DNA of 64,000 nucleotides, taken from assembly GCF_032854445.1 (NCBI RefSeq), contig NC_088300.1, positions 81,334,101-81,398,100 on the forward strand, given 5' to 3'. Below are positions 42,612 to 55,400 of this stretch, one piece after another; within the stretch, counting starts at the first letter, position 1, and each line of letters opens with the position of its first letter. The notes under the pieces are model-generated. The model did no database searches. It was not told the origin of the DNA and saw nothing but the letters and a program-made list of their open reading frames with translations. Source of the DNA: Liolophura sinensis. Taxonomy: Eukaryota; Mollusca; Polyplacophora; Chitonida; Chitonidae. The position numbers were made by a program, and so were the translations under genes.

Positions 42612-42868
42612 TCAGATTGACGTAGCTGATGTATCCACGGTACTGGACAGTACAATGTAGTACTGTACCACAGGAACTTACAAATACACAAACAATATGT
42701 CAGATTGACGTAGCTGATACATCCATGGTACTGGACAGTATAATGTAGTACTGTACCACAGGAACTTACAAATACACAACAGTATGTCAGATTGACGTAG
42801 CTGATGCATCCATGGTACTGGACAGTACAATATAGTACTGTACCACAGGAACTTACACATACACAACT
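42612..42868. repeat. ~87-bp repeat, 3 copies (intergenic)
   Basis: The unit begins GTCAGATTGACGTAGCTGAT and contains the hairpin ACAGTAC-AATGTA-GTACTGT, then CACAGGAACTTACAAATACA. Confidence 0.92.
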
Positions 42869-43289
42869 GTCCTCTGACTGTGTAATTGTTCACAAACTGC
42901 AGCAAACACAACCAATGGTTTGTACAAAATAATATGCCTATATATTTCATAAATGTACACATTACATAAAAATATTTGACAGATATCACATATTTACCCA
43001 GGGAAAATATTGTTTGTTTACTCTCGTTTAATACCTATAATATTGTTACATACCAAAGTATACGGTTATAATGAAAACCCACACAGAGCATGCTTCTCTA
43101 CATATAAATGAACCAAACTACAACACATGAATCTTTTATCATTGTCAGTGACCTCTAACTGCTAACCCTACACTATTTCTGACTGCTACCATCATGATCT
43201 CCCCAAATGACCCAGGCTGTTGTCACATTCAACTCCTGAACCAAACTACAACACACAAATCTTTTATCTGTCAGTGACCTCTAACTGCT
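42869..43289. other. intergenic segment with a two-copy ~78-bp duplication
   Basis: Two copies of a unit beginning CCAAACTACAACACA lie at about 43111 and 43242. They share CAGTGACCTCTAACTGCTA and lead into the next array. An ATTAAA on the - strand (43027-43032) could be the polyadenylation signal of the SFI1-like gene; this is weak. Confidence 0.5.
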
Positions 43290-46272
43290 ACCTCTACACT
43301 ATTTCTGACAGCTACCCCAACAGTATTTCTGACTGGCACTCCACAGTGTTTCTGACTGCTGCCCCCCATAGCGTTTCTGACTGCTACCCCACATCCCCCC
43401 AGTGTTTCTGACTGCTACAAACACAGCATTTTACTACCCACACAGTATTTCTGACTGTTACCACCACAATGTTTCTGACTGCTACCCCACAGTGTTTTTG
43501 ATTGCTAAACCCTATAGCGTTTCTGACTGCTACCTCCACAGCATTTCTAACTGCTGTCCCACAGTATTTCTGACTGCTACCTTCACAGTGTTTCTGACTG
43601 CTACCCCCACAGTGTTTCTGACTGCTACCCCCACAGTGTTTCTGACTGCTACCCCCACAGTGTTTCTGATTGCTAACCACCAGTGTTTCTGACTGCTACC
43701 CCCACAGTGTTTCTGACTGCTACCACCACAGTGTTTCTGACTGCTACCCCCACAGTGTTTCTGACTGCTACCCCCACAGTGTTTTTGATTGCTAAACCCC
43801 ACAGTGTTTCTGACTGCTACCACCACAGTGTTTCTGACTGCTACCCCCACAGTGTTTCTGACTGCTACCCCCACAGTGTTTTTGATTGCTAAACCCCACA
43901 GTGTTTCTGACTGCTACCCCCCACAGTGTTTGTGACTGCTACCACCACAGTGTTTCTGACTGCTACCACCAGTGTTTCTGACTGCTACCCCCAGTGTTTC
44001 TGACTGCTACCCCCCACAGCGTTTCTGACTGCTACCACCAGTGTTTCTGACTGCTACCCCCACAGTGTTTCTGACTGCTACCCCCACAGTGTTTCTGACT
44101 GCTACCACCACATTGTTTCTGACTGCTACTCCCACAGTGTTTCTGACTGCTACCCACACAGTGTTTCTGACTGCTACCACCACAGTGTTTCTGACTGCTA
44201 CCACCACAGTGTTTCTGACTGCTACCCCCCACAGTGTTTCTGACTGCTGCCCCCCATAGCGTTTCTGACTGCTACCCACACAGTGTTTCTGACTGCTACC
44301 ACCACAGTGTTTCTGACTGCTACCCCCCACAGTGTTTCTGACTGCTGCCCCCCATAGCGTTTCTGACTGCTACCCACACAGTGTTTCTGACTGCTACCAC
44401 CACAGTGTTTCTGACTGCTACCACCACAGTGTTTCTGACTGCTACCCCCAGTGTTTCTGACTGCTACCCCCCACAGTGTTTCTGACTGCTGCCCCCCATA
44501 GCGTTTCTGACTGCTACCCACACAGTGTTTCTGACTGCTACCCCCCACAGTGTTTCTGACTGCTACCACCACAGTGTTTCTGACTGCTACCACCACAGTG
44601 TTTCTGACTGCTGCCCCCCATAGCGTTTCTGACTGCTACCCACACAGTGTTTCTGACTGCTACCACCACAGTGTTTCTGACTGCTACCCCCCACAGTGTT
44701 TCTGACTGCTGCCCCCCATAGCGTTTCTGACTGCTACCCACACAGTGTTTCTGACTGCTACCACCACAGTGTTTCTGACTGCTACCCCCAGTGTTTCTGA
44801 CTGCTACCCCCCACAGTGTTTCTGACTGCTGCCCCCCATAGCGTTTCTGACTGCTACCCACACAGTGTTTCTGACTGCTACCCCCCACAGTGTTTCTGAC
44901 TGCTACCTCCACAGTGTTTCTGACTGCTACCCCCCACAGTGTTTCTGACTGCTACCACCACAGTGTTTCTGACTGCTACCACCACAGTGTTTCTGACTGC
45001 TACCCCCCACAGTGTTTCTGACTGCTGCCCCCCATAGCGTTTCTGACTGCTACCCACACAGTGTTTCTGACTGCTACCACCACAGTGTTTCTGACTGCTA
45101 CCCCCCACAGTGTTTCTGACTGCTGCCCCCCATAGCGTTTCTGACTGCTACCCACACAGTGTTTCTGACTGCTACCACCACAGTGTTTCTGACTGCTGCC
45201 CCCCATAGCGTTTCTGACTGCTACCCACACAGTGTTTCTGACTGCTACCACCACAGTGTTTCTGACTGCTACCCCCCACAGTGTTTCTGACTGCTGCCCC
45301 CCATAGCGTTTCTGACTGCTACCCACACAGTGTTTCTGACTGCTACCACCACAGTGTTTCTGACTGCTACCCCCAGTGTTTCTGACTGCTACCCCCCACA
45401 GTGTTTCTGACTGCTGCCCCCCATAGCGTTTCTGACTGCTACCCACACAGTGTTTCTGACTGCTACCCCCCACAGTGTTTCTGACTGCTACCCCCAGTGT
45501 TTCTGACTGCTACTACCACAGTGTTTCTGACTGCTACCCCCAGTGTTTCTGACTGCTACCCCCCATAGTGTTTCTGACTGCTACCACCACAGTGTTTCTG
45601 ACTGCTACCCCCACAGTGTTTCTGACTCTGACTGCTACCCCCACAGTGTTTCTGACTGCTTCCACCACAGTGTTTCTGACTGCTACCGCCACAGTGTTTC
45701 TGACTGCTACCCCCACAGTGTTTTTGATTGCTAAACCCCACAGTGTTTCTGACTGCTACCTCCACAGTGTTTCTCACTGCTACCCCCACAGTGTTTCTGA
45801 CTGCTACCCCCCACAGTGTTTCTGACTGCTGCCCCCCATAGCGTTTCTGACTGCTACCCACACAGTGTTTCTGACTGCTACCCCCCACAGTGTTTCTGAC
45901 TGCTACCCCCAGTGTTTCTGACTGCTACTACCACAGTGTTTCTGACTGCTACCCCCAGTGTTTCTGACTGCTACCCCCCATAGTGTTTCTGACTGCTACC
46001 ACCACAGTGTTTCTGACTGCTACCCCCACAGTGTTTCTGACTCTGACTGCTACCCCCACAGTGTTTCTGACTGCTTCCACCACAGTGTTTCTGACTGCTA
46101 CCGCCACAGTGTTTCTGACTGCTACCCCCACAGTGTTTTTGATTGCTAAACCCCACAGTGTTTCTGACTGCTACCTCCACAGTGTTTCTGACTGCTACCC
46201 CCACAGTGTTTCTGACTGCTAACCCCACAGTGTTTCTGACTGCTACATCCACAGTGTTTCTGACTGCTAACA
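43290..46272. repeat. 24-bp minisatellite, ~120 copies, 3 kb, at the 3' end of the SFI1-like gene
   Basis: The unit is GTTTCTGACTGCTACCCCCA followed by CAGT. Variants are CCACCACAGT, CCCCCCATAGC and CCCACACAGT. It ends at about 46272, only ~25 bases past the TAG of the SFI1-like gene (46297-46299), so it is its 3' UTR or immediate downstream DNA. Units are in multiples of three, giving false frames on both strands. A ~415-bp block is duplicated at the right end. Confidence 0.96.
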
Positions 46273-46296
46273 TCAACGATCGTCAAACTTCCCGCA

Positions 46297-46407
46297 CTAT
46301 CCAGGCTGTTGTAACTTCATCAGCTCTTGCACTCTTCTAACTAGGAGTTCACACTGAGGTTTGTCTTTGCTGATTTCTTTCTTCAGGATTGATATCTCCT
46401 CAGTAAT
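46297..46407 (-). CDS. SFI1-like in-window exon 10: C-terminus and stop
   Basis: It has acceptor TTGGCACAG and 37 codons in phase 0 ending TAG. The peptide ITEEISILKKEISKDKPQCE, LLVRRVQELMKLQQPG is a heptad-like coiled coil. It corresponds in position and character to the end of SFI1 proteins. The stop is about 25 bases from the 24-bp array. Confidence 0.85.
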   Translation of the reverse strand: MTEEISILKKEISKDKPQCELLVRRVQELMKLQQPG

Positions 46408-49400
46408 CTGTGCCAACAGTAAAACAAAGAAAAATTCTTGCATATTTCCAGAACACCAGGGCAGTGTCTATGGTAGGGATACAGTATATCTGATGCAAGA
46501 TCTTGCATCTTAATAGAAACTGTCATGCTGAATGCATCAGTCCTACCTGATCACATGCAAGTGTCCTCTACCATTCAGCCTCTGTATGCGTTTGTAACAC
46601 ACAGTCTCCATTACTTAAAGATTACCTGGGGTTTTTCTAATGACTCACCTGTACAAGTTCATCCCTTATCCTCCACACTGTGTGATCTTTGAGTGAGGAT
46701 TCTACACCACAGAATGTCTGTATCCACAGACATCCCTGATCCTCCACACTGTGATCTTTGAGTGAGGATTCTACACCACAGAATGTCTGTATCCACAGAC
46801 ATCCCTGATCCTCCACTCTGTTATCTGTCACACTGTGATCTCTGAGTGAGGATTTTACAGCACATAATGTTTGTACTCACTGACTCACTGGACAAGTTAA
46901 TCCCTGATCCTCCACACTGTTACCTGTCACACTGTGATCTCTGAATGAGGATTCTACACCACATAAAGTCTGTATCCTCTGATTCACCTGGACAAGTTAA
47001 TCCCTGATCCTCCGCACTGTTACCTGTCACACTGTGATCTCTGAATGAGGATTCTACACCACATAAAGTCTGTATCCTCTGACTCACCTGTACAAGCTCA
47101 TCCCTGATCCTCCACACTGTTACCTGTCACACTGTGATCTCTGAATGAGGATTCTACACCACATAAAGTCTGTATCCTCTGACTCACCTGTACAAGCTCA
47201 TCCCTGATCCTCCACACTGTTACCTGTCACACTGTGATCTCTGAATGAGGATTCTACACCACATAAAGTCTGTATCCTCTGACTCACCTGTACAAGCTCA
47301 CCCCTGATTCTCCACACTGTCACCTGTCATACACTGATCTCTGAGTGAGGATCCTGCACCACATAATTCTTGTATCCTCTCACTCACCTGATCCTCCACA
47401 CTGTTACCTGTCACACACTGATCTCTGAGTGAGGATCCTACACCATATAATTCCTGTATCCTCTCACTCACCTGCACAAGCTCATCTCTGATATTTCTGG
47501 TGTCCTCATCTTCCACACTGTCATCTGTCATACGTTGGTCCTTTATTAATGATGACAATTGTTTCCACTGAGATTTTAATACCCTACAATGTCAAAATCA
47601 GAACTGCATGCTGATGGACTTAATGAAATCTTAACAACAAAACATGAGACACCTAGCTTTTTGTTTTACATTTCCTCTGTGACTGAAACCCAACTATCAT
47701 TTCTCAAGAATATTTCACTGACACCAGCTGAACTGAACACAAATTGAACATCTCCAACATCATATGTAAAAATACATTCAGGGTCCTCAGTAAATGAATG
47801 AAACATGTTAAAAAACAGACGTGAAGAATTTGCCTGACATTCAAAATGACTTAAACAGCAGCTTGACACTCCTGTACACTGCAAACAGTAGGTGAACTTC
47901 ACTTACTTCAGTTTTTTCTTCTTCTCCTCAAACTGTTTCAAAGTGTCTCGAATCTGGACGACCTCCCTTTCCTTGTGTATTTGTTCAGAGTGCGAGGTCC
48001 ATGTAGCCACGGTGTCTCCAGGTAACACTGTACAGGTGAGACGTGACTTGGAGGTTTGATTGTCTCCTGAGTGGTGCAAAGGCTTTACTTCAGGAATCAA
48101 AGTTCCATCCTTCTTGGTGAGGAACGCTGCAGGGGTGAGCAAGGTAATGCCAGTATCCTGGGGAAAAGGTGTGATTCCTGAACCAGCCTGTGTGTGAACA
48201 TGGGGTACGTGGTGATGTGGTTTGGAAGCCAATCTAACTCCTAGTCTTGACAGGACGGGCTCCTGAGAACCCTTTGTCACCTGATCAGGTGGTAACACTT
48301 CCTCTGCATTGCCCCCAGGTTTTGGGTCTGGTGAGATAACTGTGGACAAATGACAGGGGAGCTGTGACACGCTGTTCTCCTCAGGCAAGATAACTCTGGG
48401 ACGATGACATGGGAGCTGATATGGTTGTTGCACCCTGTTCTCTTCAGATGATATAACAGTAGGTCGGTCACAGGCAACAGCTTTGATCTCCGGCTGTAAT
48501 ATTCCAATTTGCTTATCTGACCCCGAGTCGTCAGGCTTAGATCTACAGGATACAAGTCACCACAGCAGATGAAAGATGTGAGTGGAATACCACAGACACT
48601 GGATAACATCATTGTACAGTGGATGCAAGATGTGAGCAGAACACTACAGAAAATGGGTAACCTCACTGTACAGTGGAGCGGAATACCACAGAAAATGGGT
48701 AACCTCACTGTACAGTGGATGAAAGATATGAGCTGAATACCACAGAAAATGGGTAACCTCACTGTACAGTGGAGCGGAATACCACAGAAAATGGGTAACC
48801 TCACTGTACAGTGGATGAAAGATATGAGCTGAATACCACAGAAAATGGGTAACCTCACTGTACAGCGGATGAAAGATGTGAGCGGAATACTACAGACATT
48901 GGATAACCTCACAGTACAGCGGATGAAAGATCACCACAGATACTGGATAACCTCAATGTACAGTGGATGAAAGATGTGAACGGAATACCACACACATTGG
49001 ATAACCTCACTGTACAGTGGATGAAAGATCACCCCAGATACTGGATAACCTCAATGTACAGTGGATGAAAGATGTGAGCGGAATACCACACACATTGGAT
49101 AACCCTGAGAGGAATGCTAGAGACAATGGATAACCTCACTGTACAGTGGACGAATCATGCGAGAGGAATGCTAGAGACAATGGAGTAAACACGGGAGAGG
49201 AATGCTAGAGACAATGGATAACCTCACTGTACAGTGGAGGAATCATGAGAGGAATGCTAGAGACAATGGATAACCTCACTGTACAATGGACGAATCATGA
49301 GAGGAATGCTAGAGACAATGGATAACCTCACTGTACAATGGAAGAAACATGGGAGAGGAATGCTAGAGACAATGGATAACCTCACTGTACAGTGGAGGAA

Positions 49401-52400
49401 TCATGAGAGGAATGCTAGAGACAATGGATAACCTCACTGTCCAGTGGACGAATCATGAGAGGAATGCTAGAGACAATGGATAACCTCACTGTACAATGGA
49501 GGAAACATGGGAGAGGAATGCTAGAGACAATGGATAACCTCACTGTACAGTGGAGGAATCATGAGAGGAATGCTAGAGACAATGGATAACCTCACTGTCC
49601 AGTGGACGAATCATGAGAGGAATGCTAGAGACAATGGATAACCTCACTGTACAATGGAGGAAACATGGGAGAGGAATGCTAGAGACAGTGGATAACCTCA
49701 CTGTCCAGTGGACGAATCATGAGAGGAATGCTAGAGACAATGGATAACCTCACTGTACAATGGAGGAAACATGGGAGAGGAATGCTAGAGACAATGGATA
49801 ACCTCACTGTACAGTGGAGGAAACATGGGAGAGGAATGCTAGAGACAATGGATAACCTCACTGTACAATGGAGGAAACATGGGAGAGGAATGCTAGAGAC
49901 AGTGGATAACCTCACTGTACAATGGAGGAAACATGGGAGAGGAATGCTAGAGACAATGGATAACCTCACTGTACAGTGGAAGAATCATGAGAGGAATGCT
50001 AAAGACAGTGGAGTAAACACGGGAGAGGAATACTGAATACTTGTGGAATGGGTATATACTGAATTGGTTTTATTTTCTCATACAATGCACTGTGTTGGCT
50101 GGACTAACCTGAATCCCTTGTGCCCTGAACTGGTGGTCAACAGCCCTTCTCTCTTCAGCGAGTCAATCAAGAAGTCTGGCTGGCGGGGGCGGGGGCGCAT
50201 TAGTCTGAGGGTCAGGGCGTGGGAGCTGCAGGTAACACAGATAATATGACATGTAGTTGTCACAAGGAGTCAATCAGGGAGTCTGACTGACGGGGCGGGG
50301 GGGCGAACTAGTCTGAGGGGAGGGGCTTGGGAGCTGCAGGTAACACAGATAATGAGGCACTAGTAGTTGTTACAAGGAGTCAATCAGGAAGTCTGGCTGA
50401 TGTGGGCGTGGGCGCATTTGTCTGAGGGGAAATGCGAGGGAGCTGAAAGTAACACTGATAATACTGCACATGTAGTTATCACAAGGAGTCAATCGGAGAG
50501 TCTGACAGGTGGGGGTGGGGGTGGGGGCGTGGGCGCACTAGTCTGAGGGGAAGAGCGTTGGAACTGCAAGTAACACAGACAATACGGCACATAGCTATCA
50601 CAAGGAGTCAATCAGGAAATCTGGCTGGCGGAGGCCAGGGTGAACTAGTCTGAGGATCAGGGCGTGGGAGCTGCAGGTAACACAGACAATACGGCACATT
50701 TAGTTATCACAAGGAGTCCATACTAATACACTAGATTGATAACACATATAACACTGTACATAAAGTTATCACAAGGAGTCAATCAGGGGGGATCTGGCGC
50801 ATGCGTGATGGGGTGTGCTAGTCTCTGAGCAGGGTTTGGGAGGTAACACATAACACTGTACATATAGTTATCACAAGGGGTCAATCAGGGGGTCTGACAC
50901 ATGGGTGACGGGGTGTGCTAGTCTGTGAGTAGGGTTTGGGTGGTAACACATAACACTGTACATATAGTTATCACAAGGAGTTATTCAGGGGGTCTGACAC
51001 ATGGGTGACGGGGTGTGCTAGTCTGTGAGTAGGGGTTTGGGAGGTAACACATAACACTGTACAAATAGTTATCACAAGAAGTTAATCAGGGGGTGTGACT
51101 CATGGGTGACGGGGTGTGCTAGTCTGTGAGTAGGGGTTTGGGAGGTAACACATAACACTGTACATATAGTTATCACAAGGGGTCAATCAGGGGGTCTGAC
51201 ACATGGGTGACGGGGTGTGCTAGTCTGTGAGTAGGGATTTGGGAGGTAACACATAACACTGCACATACAGTTATCACAAGGAGTTAATCAGGGGGTCAGG
51301 CACATGGGGGAGGGGGTATGCTAGTTTGTGAGTAGGGTTTGGGGGTAACACATAACACTATTCATATAGTTATCACAAGGAGTTAATCAAGGGGTCTGAC
51401 ACATGGGTGACAGGGTGTACTAGTCTGTGAGTAGGGTTTGGGAGGTAACACATAACACTGTACATAAAGTTATCACAAAGAGTTAATCTGGGAGTCTGGC
51501 ACATGGGGGAGGGGTATGCTAGTCTGTGAGTAGGGGTTTGGGAGGTAACACATAACACTGTACATATAGTTATCACAAGGAGTTAATCTGGGAGTCTGAC
51601 ACATGGGTGACGGGGTGTGCTAGTCTGCGAGTAGGGGTTTGGGAGGTAACACATAACACTGTACATATAGTTATCACAAGGAGTTAATCAGGAGGTCTGA
51701 CACATGGGGGACGGCGTGTGCTAGTCTGTGAGTAGGGTTTGGGAGGTAACACATAACACTGTACATATAGTTATCACAAGGGTTCAATCTAGTAGGGGTT
51801 TGGGAGGTAACACATAACACTGTACATATAGTTATCACAAGGAGTTAATCAGGAGGTCTGACACATGGGGAAGGGGGTGTGCTAGTCTGTGAGTAGGGTT
51901 TGGGAAGTAACACTTTACACTGTACATATAGTTATCACAAGGGGTCAATCAGGGGGTCTGACACATGGGGGACGGGGTGTGCTAGTCTGTGAGTAGGGGT
52001 TTGGGAGGTAACACATAACACTGTACATATAGTTATCACAAGGGGTCAATCAGGGGGTCTGACACATGGGTGACGGGGTGTGCTAGTCTGTGAGTAGGGT
52101 TTGGGAGGTAACACATAACACTGTACATATAGTTATCACAAGGAGTTAATCTGGGAGTCAGGCACATGGGGGAGGGGGTATGCTAGTCTGTGAGTAGGGG
52201 TTTGGGAGGTAGAACATAACACTGTACATATAGTTATCACAAGGAGTTGATCTGGGAGTCTGGCACATGGGGAAGGGGGTGTGCTAGTCTGTGAGTAGGG
52301 TTTGGGAAGAACACTTTACACTGTACATACAGTTATCACAAGGAGTTAATCTGGGAGTCTGGCACATCGGGGGCGGGAGGTAACAAAGATAACACTATAC

Positions 52401-55400
52401 ATGTGCATGTTGTCAGGACATGTATTTAATTCAGAGCAGAAAAAAAATTGAAAACAAATAAGTAAGGTGTTTATGGACACAGTTTTCAATAGTCATTCTA
52501 CTCCTGCTTTCCTCTTATTTACGTTTTCCTTCCTTTTAAACTGCCACATATCAATACAACCTCTGCAATATAGATTTTGATGAATTATATTGTGCCAAGA
52601 TTTACAAGTGCAAGTTTTGTAAGAGGACAAAAGAGGCGAAACAACCATGAATGGGTTCCACAGTTACAGTCAGTTCTCTAGCCATAGAGGCTACAACTCA
52701 CCTCTCTGACTCTGCCTGCACACTGCCCTCAGGTATAGCCTTGAATCTCTGGCCTATTACTGGGGAGAGCGACAAGACTGGGGCCGTGGGGATGATCCTT
52801 GATCTGGGTGGGTCATGTGACTCTCGAGGTATCTGTGAGCTCATTTGTTGGGATGTTTTTCTCCTTGCCACTGTAAGTTTCCAGCGTAAAGCAAACTTCT
52901 GGACGAGCTGGTAAGTGTCGTAGGCAGACTGTAGCATACAGTTATAGTGAGCAATAAACAAGTTCTGAAATGTTCAATAACAGAAGTAGAATGCCGACAA
53001 ACGCAAAGCACTGTGCGCAATTAGCTCAAAGTATCATGATACAAGCATTAGATGTAAGTTTGGTTTGTAATCCATGGTGTGGTGAAACAGATCTGTGGTC
53101 TATGGTGTGGTGTAATAGATCTGTGGTTGATGGTGTGGTGAAATATAACCTATGTTGTGGTGAAATGCAGGTATAACCTATGGTGTGGTGAAATGAATGT
53201 AAAACCTATGGTGTTGTGAAATAGATGTTTAACTTATGTTGGTGAAATGGCGGTATACCCTATGGTATGGTGAAATAGAGGTATAACCCATGGTGTGGTG
53301 AAATGGAGGTATAACCTATGATGTGGTGAAACAGATGTTTAACCTATGTTGTGGTGAAATGGAGATATAACCTATGGTGTGGTGAAATGGATGTAAAACC
53401 TATGGTGTTGGGAAATAGATGTTTAACTTATTTTGTGGTGAAATGGTGGTATACCCTATGGTATGGTGAAATAGAGGTATAACCTATGGTGTGGTGAAAT
53501 GAAGGTATAACTTATGGTGTGGTGAAATGTCAGTATAACCTATTGTGTGGTGGAATGGAGATAAAACTTATGGTGTGGTGAAACAGATGATCAACCTATG
53601 GTGTGGTATAACCTATGGTGTGGTGAAATGGAGGTATAACCTATGGTATGGTGAAATGGACGTATAACCCATGGTGTGGTGAAATGGAGGTATAACCTAT
53701 GGTGTGGTGAAATGGAGGTATAACCTATGGTGTGGTGAAATGGCAGTATAACCTATGGTATGGTGAAATGGAGTTACAGCCGATGGTATAGTGAAATGAA
53801 TGTAAAATGTATGGTATGGTGAAATGGAGGTGTAACCTACTCTGTGGTAAAATGGAGTTTCAACCTGTGGTGAAATGAAGGTATAACTTATGGTGTGGTG
53901 AAATAGCAGTATAACCTATGTTGGGGTGAAATGGAGCTATAACCTATGGTGTGGTGAAATAGCGGTATAACCTATGTTGTGGTGAAATGGAGGTATAACC
54001 TATGGTGTGGTGAAATGGAGGTATAACATATGTTGTGGTGAAATAGCAGTATAACATATGTTGTGGTGAAATGGAGGTATAACCTACATGTATGGTGCAG
54101 TGAAACTGATCTCAATACACACTATGGTGAAATAGATGTAAAAACAAGCTGTGGTAAAATGAATCTTTATATCTTCCAATGCCTGTGTCAACTGTCCTCT
54201 TACCTTTGAATGCTGTTGTGCAGCAAACTTTGCCCTGAACTGTGTCAGTTCATGAGCCACACGTAACCACTGAGTGGCACCCTCCCTCAGTAGCCTCAGT
54301 TGGCGTCTGTCTAAAGCTTCTGTATGTCGCACCTTCTTCCTTCTCCTGTTCTCAGTGTATGACCACCAGAGGATTAACACCTGAAGTCAACGTCAGAACT
54401 GTCAGGTCTTAGCTCACTGACAAGTATGCAACACCTTAACTCATGGAGACATGACAAACACCACAACTGTCATGTCTTAGCTCAATGACAGGAACGCAAT
54501 ACCTTAACTCATGGAGAGATGGCAAACACCACAACTGTCAGGTCTTAGCTCACTCACAGGTACACAACACCTTTACTCATGGAAAGATGGCAAACACTAA
54601 AACTGTCACGACTTACCTCACTCACAGGTACGGAACACTTGAACTCATGGAGAGATGGCAAACACCACAACTGTCAGGTCTTAGCTCACTGACAGGTATG
54701 CAACAACTTAACTCATGGAGAGATGGCAAACACCACAACTGTCAGGTCTTACCTGTAGCTCACTGACAGGTACGCAACATCTTAATTCATGGAGACATGG
54801 CAAACACCACAACTGTCAGGTTTAAGCTCACTGACAGGTACGCAACACCTTAACTCATGGAGATATGGCAAACACCACAACTGTCAGGTCTTACCTGTAG
54901 CTCACTGACAGGTACGCAACATCTTAACTCATGGAGATATGGCAAACACCACAACTGTCAGGTCTTACCTGTAGCTCACTGACAGGTACGCAACATCTTA
55001 ACTCATGGAGAGATGGCAAACACCACAACTGTCAGGTCTTAGCTCACTCACAGGTACACAACACCTTTACTCATGGAAAGATGGCAAACACTAAAACTGT
55101 CACGACTTACCTCACTCACAGGTACGGAACACTTGAACTCATGGAGAGATGGCAAACACCACAACTGTCAGGTCTTAGCTCACTGACAGGTATGCAACAA
55201 CTTAACTCATGGAGAGATGGCAAACACCACAACTGTCAGGTCTTACCTGTAGCTCACTGACAGGTACGCAACATCTTAATTCATGGAGACATGGCAAACA
55301 CCACAACTGTCAGGTTTAAGCTCACTGACAGGTACGCAACACCTTAACTCATGGAGATATGGCAAACACCACAACTGTCAGGTCTTACCTGTAGCTCACT

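Noticed and set aside
8018..46272. Idea that array unit lengths are selected to be multiples of three
   Set aside because: Of about two dozen unit lengths roughly eight are multiples of three, which is what chance predicts; only those produce conspicuous reading frames.
43220..46340. Many frames with repeated VFLTATPT or SSQKHCGG
   Set aside because: Translations of the 24-bp array, open on both strands.
47700..47730. CTCAAGAATATTTCACTGACACC as a SINE fragment
   Set aside because: Only about 20 bases resemble the SINE 3' part; too short to support.
54485..55260. 93- and 109-codon + strand frames (repeating ERWQTPQLSG)
   Set aside because: Translations of the 68-bp array within an SFI1-like intron.
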